Below, one piece after another: positions 48,404 through 58,192 of a DNA stretch of 64,000 bases (within the stretch, counting starts at the first letter, position 1; each line of letters begins with the position of its first letter). The notes under the pieces were generated by a model. That model was not told the origin of the DNA and made no database searches. It saw only the letters and a list, made by a program, of their open reading frames with translations. The translations under genes were made by a program, and so were the position numbers. The stretch lies in assembly GCF_001921865.1 (NCBI RefSeq), contig NZ_MSCT01000010.1, positions 186,001 through 250,000 on the forward strand, given 5' to 3'. The stretch comes from Pseudomonas chlororaphis (GTDB lineage: Bacteria; Pseudomonadota; Gammaproteobacteria; Pseudomonadales; Pseudomonadaceae).

Positions 48404-49111
48404 TCAATACCTCTCCATCTTTCCATCCAGGGCAAAGTCCACCGCCGCCCGCGCATGCAGCTCGGTGGTGTCCAGCAGGGGCAGCGGGCTGTGCTCGGGT
48501 TTGAGCAGCAGGCCGATTTCCGTGCAGCCTAGGATGATGGCCTGGGCGCCGCGGGCTTGCAGGGCCTGGATCGCCTGCTGGTAGCGCTGGCGCGAAGCGG
48601 CGCTGATCACGCCGACGCACAACTCGTCGTAGATGATCCGGTGCAGGGCCTGGCGGTCCTCGGCGTCCGGCACCAGGACCTGCAGGCCCTGGTCGGCCAG
48701 GCGTTGCTTGAGAAAATCCTGCTCCATGGTGAAGGCTGTGCCCAGCAGGCCGACGGTCAGGGTGCCGGCGGCGAGCGCGGCCGCGGCGGTCGGGTCGGCG
48801 ATGTGCAGGAAGGGCAGCGCCGTCGCCGCCTGAATCCGCCCGGCGACCTTGTGCATGGTGTTGGTACAGAGCACCAGGCACTCGGCGCCGCCGGCCTCCA
48901 GGCGCTGCGCGGCATCCCGCAGAATCTCTGCCGCAAGGTCCCAGCGCCCGGCGTGCTGGGCCTGTTCGACAGGCCCGAAGTCGACGCTGTACATTAGCAA
49001 CCGCGCCGAGCGCAGCGGTCCGAGACGGTCCCGGACCTGCTGGTTGATCAGGCGGTAATACTCGGCGCTGGACTCCCAGCTCATGCCGCCGATAAGGCCG
49101 ATGGTACGCAT
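48404..49111 (-). CDS. Aspartate/glutamate racemase family protein
   Basis: A 235-residue Asp/Glu/hydantoin racemase-like enzyme. The N-terminus MRTIGLIGGMSWESSAEYY is typical of the YgeA/aspartate racemase branch. Two catalytic cysteines are visible in LVLCTNTMHK and IILGCTEIGLL. It interconverts L- and D-amino acids in the cytoplasm; the preferred substrate is not certain. It diverges from an AraC-family regulator across 79 bp, suggesting that regulator controls it. Confidence 0.92.
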   Translation of the reverse strand: MRTIGLIGGMSWESSAEYYRLINQQVRDRLGPLRSARLLMYSVDFGPVEQAQHAGRWDLAAEILRDAAQRLEAGGAECLVLCTNTMHKVAGRIQAATALPFLHIADPTAAAALAAGTLTVGLLGTAFTMEQDFLKQRLADQGLQVLVPDAEDRQALHRIIYDELCVGVISAASRQRYQQAIQALQARGAQAIILGCTEIGLLLKPEHSPLPLLDTTELHARAAVDFALDGKMERY

Positions 49112-49190
49112 ACGCAGCTCCTGTTGCCGACACCATTGAATGCTGAGAGTGTCTCGTGACGCAGCCCCGCGATCTATCAGGAAATTTCAC

Positions 49191-49961
49191 ATGCCCGCCG
49201 TACTGAGCCGCACACTGCTGGACGCCACGCTGGAGCTGCAATTGCTGCCGCGTGCGGCCTACAGCGCGCGCGATCCGTTGCAGTGGCAAAGCCTCGGCGT
49301 GACCCTGGAGCGGCAGACGGGCGTGCACGCCATCGGCAGCGACCGCCGCGAGGATTTCGACAGCTGGCCGGGCACCCTGGCCCTGACCCCGGCCGGGGTC
49401 GAGGTGTTTTCCGAGTCGCCGCAAGGCGGCGAATACCTGCTGTTGCGCTGGCTGGCAGAACCACCATCGCGCGCCGCCGGGGCGCGTCGGCAGGTGTCCG
49501 GGCACGCCCGCGCCCTGGCGTTGGGGCACCAGGCCCGGCGGCTGTTGCTGGCGCCGGCGGGCGATTCGCTGGCGCTGGAGGAATGCGCCTTGCAGTTCGC
49601 GACGCTGGCCGCTGGCGAAACGCCTCGCCAGGCACCTGGGCGTGGGGCGTTCGGCCGGGTATTGAAGCTGATCGATGAGCAGTACGCCGAGCCCCTGTCG
49701 CTGCGTGACCTGGCGGCCTGTTGCGGGTGCACGGAGCTGCGTTTCCTGCGCGACTTCAGCCGCGCCATCGGCATGACGCCCCACGCCTGGCTGGTCGAGG
49801 TTCGGGTCCAGGCGGCGCGCCGGCTGATCGAACGCAGCGACCTGCCGCTGGCCGCCATTGCCCTGGAAACCGGCTTCGCCCACCAGTCCCACATGGGCAG
49901 CGCCTTTCGCAAATGCCTCGGCCTGACGCCCAGCCAATACCGCGCTGCCCAAGCCCTGTAG
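49191..49961 (+). CDS. AraC-family transcriptional regulator, divergent from the racemase
   Basis: A 256-residue regulator. The N-terminal cupin-like sensor is diverged. The C-terminal DNA-binding domain shows both helix-turn-helix units (LSLRDLAACCGCTELRFLRD, LAAIALETGFAHQSHMGSAF) and ends LTPSQYRAAQAL. The start at 49191 follows CAGGAA with 8-nt spacing. The stop codon lies within the first bases of the REPIN that follows. Confidence 0.9.
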   Translation: MPAVLSRTLLDATLELQLLPRAAYSARDPLQWQSLGVTLERQTGVHAIGSDRREDFDSWPGTLALTPAGVEVFSESPQGGEYLLLRWLAEPPSRAAGARRQVSGHARALALGHQARRLLLAPAGDSLALEECALQFATLAAGETPRQAPGRGAFGRVLKLIDEQYAEPLSLRDLAACCGCTELRFLRDFSRAIGMTPHAWLVEVRVQAARRLIERSDLPLAAIALETGFAHQSHMGSAFRKCLGLTPSQYRAAQAL

Positions 49962-50065
49962 CCGCTGCCGCAGGCTGCGCAAGGTCCGCAGGACCTCGGC
50001 GGTCGTTAGATCGCCGCGCCCGTTCCGGGCGAACGCAGCCTCGCTGGCGCTCGGCAGCGGCTACA
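49957..50065. repeat. REPIN overlapping the AraC stop codon
   Basis: TGTAGCCGCTGCCGCAGGCTGCG at 49957 and its complement GGCAGCGGCTACA ending at 50065 form the arms; the internal AGGTCCGCAGGACCT is a second palindrome. The UAG of the AraC gene is part of the REP core. Confidence 0.9.
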
Positions 50066-50097
50066 GGTTTGTATCGGTTGGGGGGGCAAGGCGCGGC

Positions 50098-50325
50098 TCA
50101 AACCTCCAGGTTGCCCCAGCCGGGCCTGGGCTCGACGGGCTCCGGCGCCACGGCGTCGATCTTCTTGCCGGTGGCCAGTTCCACCCGGCGTGCCACTTCC
50201 GGGTCGTCGGCGAAGGGGATCAGGCTGGCGTCGTCGAGGCTCTTGGCGGTTTGATGGCGCAGGCAGTAGCCGATGCTCAGGTAGAGGAAGGTCACGCCGA
50301 GCAGGTCCAGGGCGATTTCGATCAT
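50098..50325 (-). CDS. Small membrane protein next to ccoN4
   Basis: A 75-residue protein with one N-terminal TM helix (MIEIALDLLGVTFLYLSIGY) and a polar tail (LIPFADDPEVARRVELATGK). GGGAGC precedes the chosen start at 50325; a longer frame to 50388 lacks a ribosome site. It lies 63 nt after ccoN4 and probably serves as a CcoQ-like accessory of the oxidase. The P. aeruginosa ccoN4 gene also has a small neighbour (PA4134). Confidence 0.75.
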   Translation of the reverse strand: MIEIALDLLGVTFLYLSIGYCLRHQTAKSLDDASLIPFADDPEVARRVELATGKKIDAVAPEPVEPRPGWGNLEV

Positions 50326-50388
50326 CGGGGGCTCCCTATAAAAGGCAGGGCGCGGGCCAGGAGCGGCCCACGCGGAGTGCTGGAGCAA

Positions 50389-51816
<1,428 letters not shown>

Positions 51817-52062
51817 GGTCAATGCTTCCACGGTTGCAAAGGCTTGCCAGGCCACCCGGCCTGGCATGCTGCGCACTGTAGAAAGCCTGGAAGAAACAAA
51901 ACAGACTCAGAAAAAACACATAAATACGGATCAGATTTACCGCCTGCCTGCGTAGGTCTGCGACCTGCTGATACGGTTTTTTAGTTTTTACCTGAATCTG
52001 TAACGCTCTGAGCCGTAGGTCCATAGTCACCGCCACACCAAAACCCCCGGGTTACCCCTGGT

Positions 52063-52109
52063 ATGCCTGTAGCCACTGACTCGCGTAGCGAGTCAGTGGC
52101 TACAGGCAT
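52063..52109. repeat. Perfect 47-bp palindromic hairpin
   Basis: Two exactly complementary 22-bp arms (ATGCCTGTAGCCACTGACTC... ) surround a 3-nt loop. It contains a variant REP core TGTAGCCACTG. It lies 51 nt before the reductase start in the 344-bp divergent gap (51817-52160), the rest of which holds AT-rich sequence that should contain both promoters. Confidence 0.92.
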
Positions 52110-52160
52110 CGCGACGGCATTCAGGGATGGGATCGGGGTCAGCACTGATGAGGCCGTGAC

Positions 52161-53834
52161 ATGTATCACTATGACGAGTACGACCGGGCCCTGGTCTTTG
52201 AGCGGGTGGCGCAGTTTCGCGATCAGGTCGAGCGGTTCATGGCCGGCGCGTTGAGCGAAGAAGAATTCCTGCCGCTGCGCCTGCAGAACGGCCTGTACAT
52301 GCAGAAACATGCCTACATGCTGCGGGTGGCGATTCCCTACGGCACCCTCAGCGCGCGGCAGATGCGCACCCTGGCCAGCATCGCCCGGGACTATGACCGC
52401 GGCTACGGCCACTTCACCACCCGGCAGAACCTGCAGTTCAACTGGATCGAACTGGCCCAGGTGCCGGACATTCTCGAGCGCCTGGCGGAGGTCGAGATGC
52501 ATGCGATCCAGACCTCCGGCAACTGCGTGCGCAACATCACCACCGAAGCCTTCGCCGGGGTCGCCGCCGATGAGCTGATGGACCCGCGGCCGTTGGCGGA
52601 AATCCTCCGCCAGTGGTCGACCATCAACCCGGAATTCCTGTTCCTGCCGCGCAAGTTCAAGATCGCCATCTGCTCGGCCCGCGAGGACCGCGCGGCGATC
52701 ATGATGCATGACATCGGCCTGTACCTGTACCGCGACTGGCGCGGCCAGATGCTGTTGCGGGTCATGGTCGGCGGCGGCCTGGGGCGCACGCCGATCCTCA
52801 GCCAGCAGATCCGCGACGGTTTGCCGTGGCAGCACTTGCTGTCCTACGTGGAAGCGGTGCTGCGGGTCTACAACCGCCACGGCCGGCGCGACAACAAGTA
52901 CAAGGCGCGGATCAAGATCCTGGTCAAGGCGCTGGGCATCGAGGCCTTCGCCAGGGAAGTGGAGGAGGAGTGGCAGCACCTCAAGGACGGTCCGGCGCAA
53001 CTGACCGAGGCCGAGTACCAGCGGGTTGCCAGCGCCTTTGTGCCGCCGCTCTATGAACGCCAGCCCGCCACCGATATCGACTACGGCAGCCGCATGGCCG
53101 AGTTCCCGGCCTTTGCCCGCTGGGTCGCGCGCAACGTCCAGCCGCACAAGGTGCCGGGCTACGCCTGCGTGGTGCTCTCGACCAAGCCCGGGGCCGCCGC
53201 GCCGCCGGGCGACGTGACGGCAACGCAGATGGCGGCGGTGGCCGACTGGGCCGAAGCCTTCGGTTTCGGCGAAATCCGCATTGCCCACGAGCAGAACATC
53301 GTCCTGCCGGATGTGCCCAAGGCGGCGCTCTATGCCTTGTGGCGGCTGGCCAGCGACCAGGGCCTGGGCAGCGCCAACGTCGGCCTCTTGACCGACGTCA
53401 TCGCGTGCCCGGGCGGCGACTTCTGCGCCCTGGCCAACGCCAAGTCGATCCCTATCGCCCAGGCGATCCAGGCGCGCTTCGACAACCTCGATTATTTGCA
53501 CGACCTGGGCGATATCAGCCTGAACATCTCCGGCTGCATGAACGCCTGCGGCCACCACCACATCGGCAATATCGGCATCCTCGGCGTCGATAAGAACGGC
53601 AGCGAGTGGTACCAGGTCACCCTCGGCGGGGCCCAGGGCCGGGACAGCGCGCTGGGCAAGGTGATCGGGCCGTCGTTCAGCGCCGAGGAGGTGCCGCAGG
53701 TGATCGAACGCATCATCTCGACCTTCGTGCGTTACCGGGAAAGCGAAGAGCGCTTCGTCGATACCGTGCAACGGATCGGCCTGGAGCCGTTCAAGGAGCG
53801 GGTCTACCCGAAAGTGCTGGAGGCACAGCCATGA
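52161..53834 (+). CDS. Sirohaem sulfite/nitrite reductase-like haemoprotein
   Basis: A 557-residue protein of the sulfite/nitrite reductase beta-component family. The N-terminal half-ferrodoxin and sirohaem domains are recognisable (GHFTTRQNLQFNWIEL, NCVRNITTEAFAGVAADE). The C-terminal 4Fe-4S/sirohaem cysteines appear as CPGGDFC and CMNAC (in NISGCMNACGHHHIGNIG). It carries out six-electron reduction of sulfite or nitrite in the cytoplasm. The divergent ccoN4 and following DUF934 gene match P. aeruginosa PA4130/PA4129; a similar cysI-DUF934 pairing exists for assimilation genes. Which anion is physiological is not decided by sequence. Confidence 0.9.
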   Translation: MYHYDEYDRALVFERVAQFRDQVERFMAGALSEEEFLPLRLQNGLYMQKHAYMLRVAIPYGTLSARQMRTLASIARDYDRGYGHFTTRQNLQFNWIELAQVPDILERLAEVEMHAIQTSGNCVRNITTEAFAGVAADELMDPRPLAEILRQWSTINPEFLFLPRKFKIAICSAREDRAAIMMHDIGLYLYRDWRGQMLLRVMVGGGLGRTPILSQQIRDGLPWQHLLSYVEAVLRVYNRHGRRDNKYKARIKILVKALGIEAFAREVEEEWQHLKDGPAQLTEAEYQRVASAFVPPLYERQPATDIDYGSRMAEFPAFARWVARNVQPHKVPGYACVVLSTKPGAAAPPGDVTATQMAAVADWAEAFGFGEIRIAHEQNIVLPDVPKAALYALWRLASDQGLGSANVGLLTDVIACPGGDFCALANAKSIPIAQAIQARFDNLDYLHDLGDISLNISGCMNACGHHHIGNIGILGVDKNGSEWYQVTLGGAQGRDSALGKVIGPSFSAEEVPQVIERIISTFVRYRESEERFVDTVQRIGLEPFKERVYPKVLEAQP

Positions 53835-53870
53835 ACCAGGAGCGACAGCCATGAGCGAAGGACTGCAACC

Positions 53871-54365
53871 ATGAACAATCTATTACGCCTGCAAGACGGC
53901 GAGGCCCGGCGGGTCGAGGACGACCCCTGGACCCTGGTGCGCGAAGTGGACGGCCTGCTGCCCGAGGGGCCGCTGATATTGCCGTTGGCGCGCTGGCTGA
54001 TCCGCCGCATCGAGCACGAGCCGGCGCGGGACGGCGTCTGGCTCGGCCCGGACGACGAGGTCGAAAGCCTGCGCCCCTGGCTCAAGCTGATCCCGCTGAT
54101 CGCCCTGGATTTTCCCAGTTTTCGCGACGGCCGGGCCTACAGCCAGGCGTATCTGTTGCGCACCCGGCTGGGCTGGCTGGGCGAATTGCGGGCGGTGGGC
54201 GATGTGCTGCGCGACCAGCTCAGCCACATGCGCCAGTGCGGTTTTGACAGTTTCGCCATTCGCGAAGACAAGTGCGCCGACGACGCCCTCAAGGGGCTGG
54301 CGGGCATGAGCGTGCTCTACGGACGTTCGGCGATCGAGCCGCGGCCGCTGTTCCGCCGGCGCTGA
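53871..54365 (+). CDS. DUF934 family protein
   Basis: A 164-residue DUF934 protein (LLRLQDGEARRVEDDPWTL; LIALDFPSFRDGRAYSQAYL; GELRAVGDVLRDQLSHMRQC). DUF934 genes regularly follow sulfite/nitrite reductase genes and are thought to assist oxyanion reduction. The start at 53871 has AAGGA 8 nt upstream. The 37-bp leader contains two earlier ATG codons in repeated sequence (see findings). Confidence 0.9.
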   Translation: MNNLLRLQDGEARRVEDDPWTLVREVDGLLPEGPLILPLARWLIRRIEHEPARDGVWLGPDDEVESLRPWLKLIPLIALDFPSFRDGRAYSQAYLLRTRLGWLGELRAVGDVLRDQLSHMRQCGFDSFAIREDKCADDALKGLAGMSVLYGRSAIEPRPLFRRR

Positions 54366-54559
54366 ACCGCGAAGCCGGCGCAACATGGGCGTTACGCGGG
54401 CTCAAGGGGCGCGCGCGCACTGGCAATGGGCCTGCTCGCGACTGGGGAGGAGAATGCGCTTGGCGTGTTGTTTTTTGTTGCTGGTTTGCCAGGGATTTGG
54501 CTATACCTACAACTCCTAAAGCTGGCATCGCGTCCGGCTTTTCTGACAGGAGTTACCCT

Positions 54560-55228
54560 ATGAAGCTTGCACGAATCACTGGCGCACTGTGCATCGCCTC
54601 CCTCGCACTGGCGGGCTGTTCCAGCAACGTCCCCAAGCCTGACGAGTATTCCGGTTTTCTGGGCGACTACAGCCAACTCAAGGAAGCCAAGTCGCCGTCG
54701 GGTGTCGAGGTGATGCGCTGGGTCGATCCCAAGCTGGACCTGAAGCAATACCGCAGCGTCTATATCGAGCCCACCCAGTTTTATCCCAAGCCTCAGCCGA
54801 CGGCGAAAATCCCGCAAAATACGCTGAACGGGATCAATCGCTATTACGACGAAGCGCTCAAGCGTGAGATCGGGCAGGCCATGCCGCTGGCGACAGGGCC
54901 TGGGCCGGGTGTGATCGTGGTGCGCGCGGCGATCACCGCCGTGAGCAGCAAGACCGAAGGCCTGAAACCCTACGAAATCATTCCGATCGCCCTGGTGGCG
55001 GCGGCGGTGAGCACCGCCAGCGGCATCCGCGACCAGGAAACCACCCTGGGCACCGAGGCGCAGTTCATCGACGGTGGCAACAACAAAGTGATTGCCCAAG
55101 TCGTGCGCAAGGGCAGCGGCAAGGAACTGGAGAACGACAGCCAGGTGATGCAGGCCGCGGACGTGAAAAACGTTATCGACGGCTGGGCTTCGGACCTGCA
55201 CCAGTCGTTCCAGCGGCTGAAAAAATAA
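54560..55228 (+). CDS. DUF3313-like lipoprotein
   Basis: A 222-residue lipoprotein with signal ITGALCIASLALAGC (lipobox LAGC) and a mature domain resembling DUF3313 (WVDPKLDLKQYRSVYIEP, LKREIGQAM, GVIVVRAAIT, DGWASDLHQSFQRL). The central AALVAAAVS-type hydrophobic stretch fits that family. The function is unknown. An AGGAG ribosome site precedes the ATG at 54560. The frame is open further upstream to 54272 without coding character. Confidence 0.82.
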   Translation: MKLARITGALCIASLALAGCSSNVPKPDEYSGFLGDYSQLKEAKSPSGVEVMRWVDPKLDLKQYRSVYIEPTQFYPKPQPTAKIPQNTLNGINRYYDEALKREIGQAMPLATGPGPGVIVVRAAITAVSSKTEGLKPYEIIPIALVAAAVSTASGIRDQETTLGTEAQFIDGGNNKVIAQVVRKGSGKELENDSQVMQAADVKNVIDGWASDLHQSFQRLKK

Positions 55229-55271
55229 CTGCGTTCGACCCCACCGCCGGGGGCTGCAACTTATCCGGTCC

Positions 55272-55302
55272 GGGGTCGGGCAGCGTCTGCCCGACCCCTT
55301 TA
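55272..55302 (+). terminator. Rho-independent terminator after the DUF3313 gene
   Basis: A perfect 12-bp stem GGGGTCGGGCAG / CTGCCCGACCCC with a CGT loop, followed by TTTAT. Confidence 0.88.
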
Positions 55303-55437
55303 TCGACGCCGGGACGATAAGCGCCCGCACGTATCGCCAAGCCAACAGAATCAGCATCGGGCGAGGGCAAAGGCCTTATGCTCGGGCTGGCTCGCGGCCC
55401 TCATACGCCCAGGGCGAGCCGTTGCGCGGGGCCCTTT

Positions 55438-55557
55438 GGTTAAAGTTGAATATGACTATATCCATGTTTTTTTAGTGGTTAAGTTAAAGTGAATTGTTAA
55501 GTTAAATAAATTCAATAAAAACAATAGATTAATGATTTTTTGTGATGTTTTACATCA
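55438..55557. promoter_or_regulatory. AT-rich island with direct and inverted repeats
   Basis: The rest of the 55229-55591 gap. GTTAAGTTAAA occurs at 55478-55488 and 55496-55506 (18-bp period), with a related GGTTAAAGTTGAA at 55438. TGATGT-TTT-ACATCA forms a perfect inverted repeat at 55543-55557. This stretch is strongly AT-rich in a GC-rich genome and lies just upstream of the SRPBCC-like gene. It could hold an operator array or a silencing site for MvaT/H-NS-type proteins. Confidence 0.5.
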
Positions 55558-55591
55558 TGTATTTTTGGTGGAAATAAGGAGCTTTCTCAGC

Positions 55592-56035
55592 ATGCCCGTA
55601 GTCGAACGCACGACTTTCATTGCTGCTCGCAGCCCGGCCCAGGTGCTGGATTTCTGCCTTGAGGGGGCGAATTTCCCGAAGATATTTCCCGAACGCATCA
55701 GCCCCCTGAAAGGCGTCGATCTCAGTCACCTGCGCATTGCCGCCGGGCGTGAGTTCAGCTTTCGCCACTGGATGTGGGGTGTCATACCGGCGACATGGAC
55801 GGTGGTTATACGTGAGGTCGGCGAGCGGCATTTCGTCGACGAGATGCTCAAGGGCCCCTTGCGGGCATTCCGTCACGAGCACCGGGTCGAGGCTGCCGAA
55901 GGGGGCACCCTGTATACCGACCGGGTGACCTATCGGGCCCTGGGTGGGGCCTGGGTGGAACGGTTGATCGTCAATGCCTACATGACACGCATTTTCGCCG
56001 CCCGGCACCGCAATATGCTGCGCTTGCTGGGGTGA
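55592..56035 (+). CDS. SRPBCC/START-like ligand-binding protein
   Basis: A 147-residue protein resembling the SRPBCC (polyketide cyclase/START) superfamily: MPVVERTTFIAARSPAQVLD, DGVIP-like turn, FVDEMLKGPLRAFRHEHRVE, LYTDRVTYRALGG. The ligand is unknown. The ATG at 55592 is preferred because AAGGAG is 10 nt upstream; the frame is open back to 55532. Confidence 0.7.
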   Translation: MPVVERTTFIAARSPAQVLDFCLEGANFPKIFPERISPLKGVDLSHLRIAAGREFSFRHWMWGVIPATWTVVIREVGERHFVDEMLKGPLRAFRHEHRVEAAEGGTLYTDRVTYRALGGAWVERLIVNAYMTRIFAARHRNMLRLLG

Positions 56036-56202
56036 AGGCGATCAAGCCGGGTTTTCGCGTTCCGCCGGTATTTCAACGGCGCCGGGTCTTGTTCGACAAT
56101 TTGCATCCCGGGCATAGGTGGTCGAGGCGTTTCATGGTTAACTTCGGCCTCTTCATTTCTTTACCGCTGTTTTAACGACAACCGTTCAAAAGGACTCCGT
56201 TC

Positions 56203-56703
56203 ATGGCTCAAGTCACCCTTAAAGGCAACCCGGTTCAAGTCAACGGTCAACTGCCCCAGGCCGGTTCCAAGGCCCCAGCGTTTTCCCTGGTGGGCGCCGG
56301 CCTGGCCGACGTCACCCTGAGCAGCTTTGCCGGCAAGCGCAAAGTGCTGAACATCTTCCCGAGCGTCGACACTCCGACCTGCGCCACTTCCGTGCGCAAG
56401 TTCAACGCCCAGGCCAGCGGCCTGAACAACACCGTGGTGCTGTGCATCTCGGCCGACCTGCCGTTCGCCCAGGCCCGCTTCTGCGGCGCCGAAGGCCTGG
56501 ACAACGTGCAGAACCTGTCGACCCTGCGCGGCCGCGAATTCATCGAGAACTACGGTGTGGCGATCGTCGACGGCCCGCTGGCCGGCCTGACCGCCCGCGC
56601 GGTGGTGGTGCTGGACGAGAACGACAAGGTGCTGCACAGCGAGCTGGTCAAGGAAATCGCTGAAGAGCCTAACTATGACGCGGCGTTGGCCGTACTCAAG
56701 TAA
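56203..56703 (+). CDS. tpx: Thiol peroxidase Tpx
   Basis: A 166-residue atypical 2-Cys peroxiredoxin reducing hydroperoxides with thioredoxin. The peroxidatic Cys60 is in [16 protein letters not shown] and the resolving Cys94 in [12 protein letters not shown], the usual spacing of Tpx. Cytoplasmic or periplasmic location cannot be set from the sequence; no signal peptide is visible. A single-gene unit with AAAGGA upstream and a terminator downstream. Confidence 0.97.
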   Translation: MAQVTLKGNPVQVNGQLPQAGSKAPAFSLVGAGLADVTLSSFAGKRKVLNIFPSVDTPTCATSVRKFNAQASGLNNTVVLCISADLPFAQARFCGAEGLDNVQNLSTLRGREFIENYGVAIVDGPLAGLTARAVVVLDENDKVLHSELVKEIAEEPNYDAALAVLK

Positions 56704-56721
56704 CAGGTTTTACAATTATTC

Positions 56722-56749
56722 ACGGCCTGGCCCTGTCCAGGCCGTTTTT
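56722..56749 (+). terminator. Rho-independent terminator after tpx
   Basis: The stem ACGGCCTGG / CCAGGCCGT is followed by TTTTTA. Confidence 0.92.
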
Positions 56750-56878
56750 ATTTGTGCTTCAGTAGCTTAGCGGGCACTTGCAAACGTAAGCCCAAGGTAA
56801 ATTGCCGGTAAAGGCGCTTTGCTAAACCCCCGCCAGTGCTTATCTTTCAGCCACCTGAAAAAGATCCCCTCGCGCCCA

Positions 56879-58192
56879 ATGGTTGATCACTCCATGCAAT
56901 CCTCCGTTTCCCGCAACTCCCGTCGCTGGCTGTTTGGCCTGCTTGTCCTGTTGGCCATTGTCGGCCTGTGCTGGAAATTCTGGCCGGCCTCGAGCACCCA
57001 CAAGGATGCCGCCGGGCAGAACGCCGCCGGCCACACCGGGCGCAGCGGGTCGATGCGCCCGGGGTTCGGCGGTGCGAGCGGGCCGATTCCGGTGCGGGTG
57101 GCGCCGGCCACGCGGGGCGACTTCCCGCTGTATTACAAGGCGCTGGGCACGGTGACCGCGCTCAACACCATTAATGTACGCAGCCGGGTGGCCGGCGAGC
57201 TGGTCAAGGTGAGCTTCGAGGAAGGGCAGATGGTCAAGGCCGGCGACCTGCTGGCCCAAATCGACCCGCGTCCGTACCAGAACGCCTTGCTCCAGGCCGA
57301 AGGCACGCTGTTGCAGAACCAGGCGCAACTGAAGAACGCCCAGGTCGACTACGAGCGTTATCGTGGCCTGTACGCCCAGGACAGCATCGCCAAGCAGACC
57401 CTGGACACCGCCGCGGCGCAGGTCGGCCAGTACCAGGGCACGGTCAAGACCAACCAGGCGGCGGTCAACGACGCCAAGCTCAACCTCGAATTCACCCAGA
57501 TCCGCGCGCCGATCGCCGGCCGTGTGGGCCTGCGCCAGCTGGATGTCGGCAACCTGGTGGCGGCCAATGACACCACCGCGCTGGCGATCATCACCCAGAC
57601 CCAGCCGATCAGCGTGGCGTTCACCCTGCCGGAGAACAACCTGGCCGCGGTGCTGGAGCGTTATCGCAGCGGCGCCAAATTGCCTGTGGAAGCCTGGGAC
57701 CGCGGCGACCTGAAACTGCAGGCCAACGGCGTGCTGCAAAGCCTCGACAACCAGATCGACACCACCACCGGCACCCTGAAGTTCAAGGCGCGCTACGAGA
57801 ACCGCGATCAGGTGCTGTTCCCCAACCAGTTCGTCAATGTGCGGTTGCTGGCCGACACCCTGAAGGACGTGGTGCTGGTGCCGTCGGCGGCGATCCAGTT
57901 CGGCACCAACGGCACCTTCGTCTACGCCCTGGACGGCGACAACAAGGTCAAGATCCGTCAGTTGCAGGTCGGCGCCAGCAACGGCGACTCCACCGTGATC
58001 AAGGCCGGCCTGGAAGTCGGCGACCGGGTGGTGCTCGAAGGCACCGACCGCCTCAAGGACGGCAGCGACGTCGAAGTGGTCAACACCACCGAAGAAGTCC
58101 CGACCACGCCGACCGAGCATTTGCAGGGCAAGCCGGCCAGCTCCAGCGCGACCCCGGCCGCTGACGCCCCGGCGAACAAGGTCGGCGCATGA
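56879..58192 (+). CDS. muxA: RND efflux periplasmic adaptor MuxA (MdtA-like)
   Basis: A 437-residue membrane-fusion protein. It has an N-terminal anchor/signal ([18 protein letters not shown]), a linker, and then the HlyD-type core: lipoyl half ([20 protein letters not shown]), alpha-hairpin ([20 protein letters not shown] to [20 protein letters not shown]), beta-barrel ([18 protein letters not shown]) and membrane-proximal domains. An Ala/Pro/Ser-rich tail ends it. It joins the MuxB/MuxC pumps to an OpmB-type channel. Start choice: ATG 56879 over a TTG at 56819; ATG 56894 is also possible. The stop overlaps muxB. Confidence 0.93.
   Translation: MVDHSMQSSVSRNSRRWLFGLLVLLAIVGLCWKFWPASSTHKDAAGQNAAGHTGRSGSMRPGFGGASGPIPVRVAPATRGDFPLYYKALGTVTALNTINVRSRVAGELVKVSFEEGQMVKAGDLLAQIDPRPYQNALLQAEGTLLQNQAQLKNAQVDYERYRGLYAQDSIAKQTLDTAAAQVGQYQGTVKTNQAAVNDAKLNLEFTQIRAPIAGRVGLRQLDVGNLVAANDTTALAIITQTQPISVAFTLPENNLAAVLERYRSGAKLPVEAWDRGDLKLQANGVLQSLDNQIDTTTGTLKFKARYENRDQVLFPNQFVNVRLLADTLKDVVLVPSAAIQFGTNGTFVYALDGDNKVKIRQLQVGASNGDSTVIKAGLEVGDRVVLEGTDRLKDGSDVEVVNTTEEVPTTPTEHLQGKPASSSATPAADAPANKVGA

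Noticed and set aside
51817..52062. Anr/FNR box for ccoN4
   Set aside because: No TTGAT-N4-ATCAA match was found on reading both strands; only generic AT-rich sequence.
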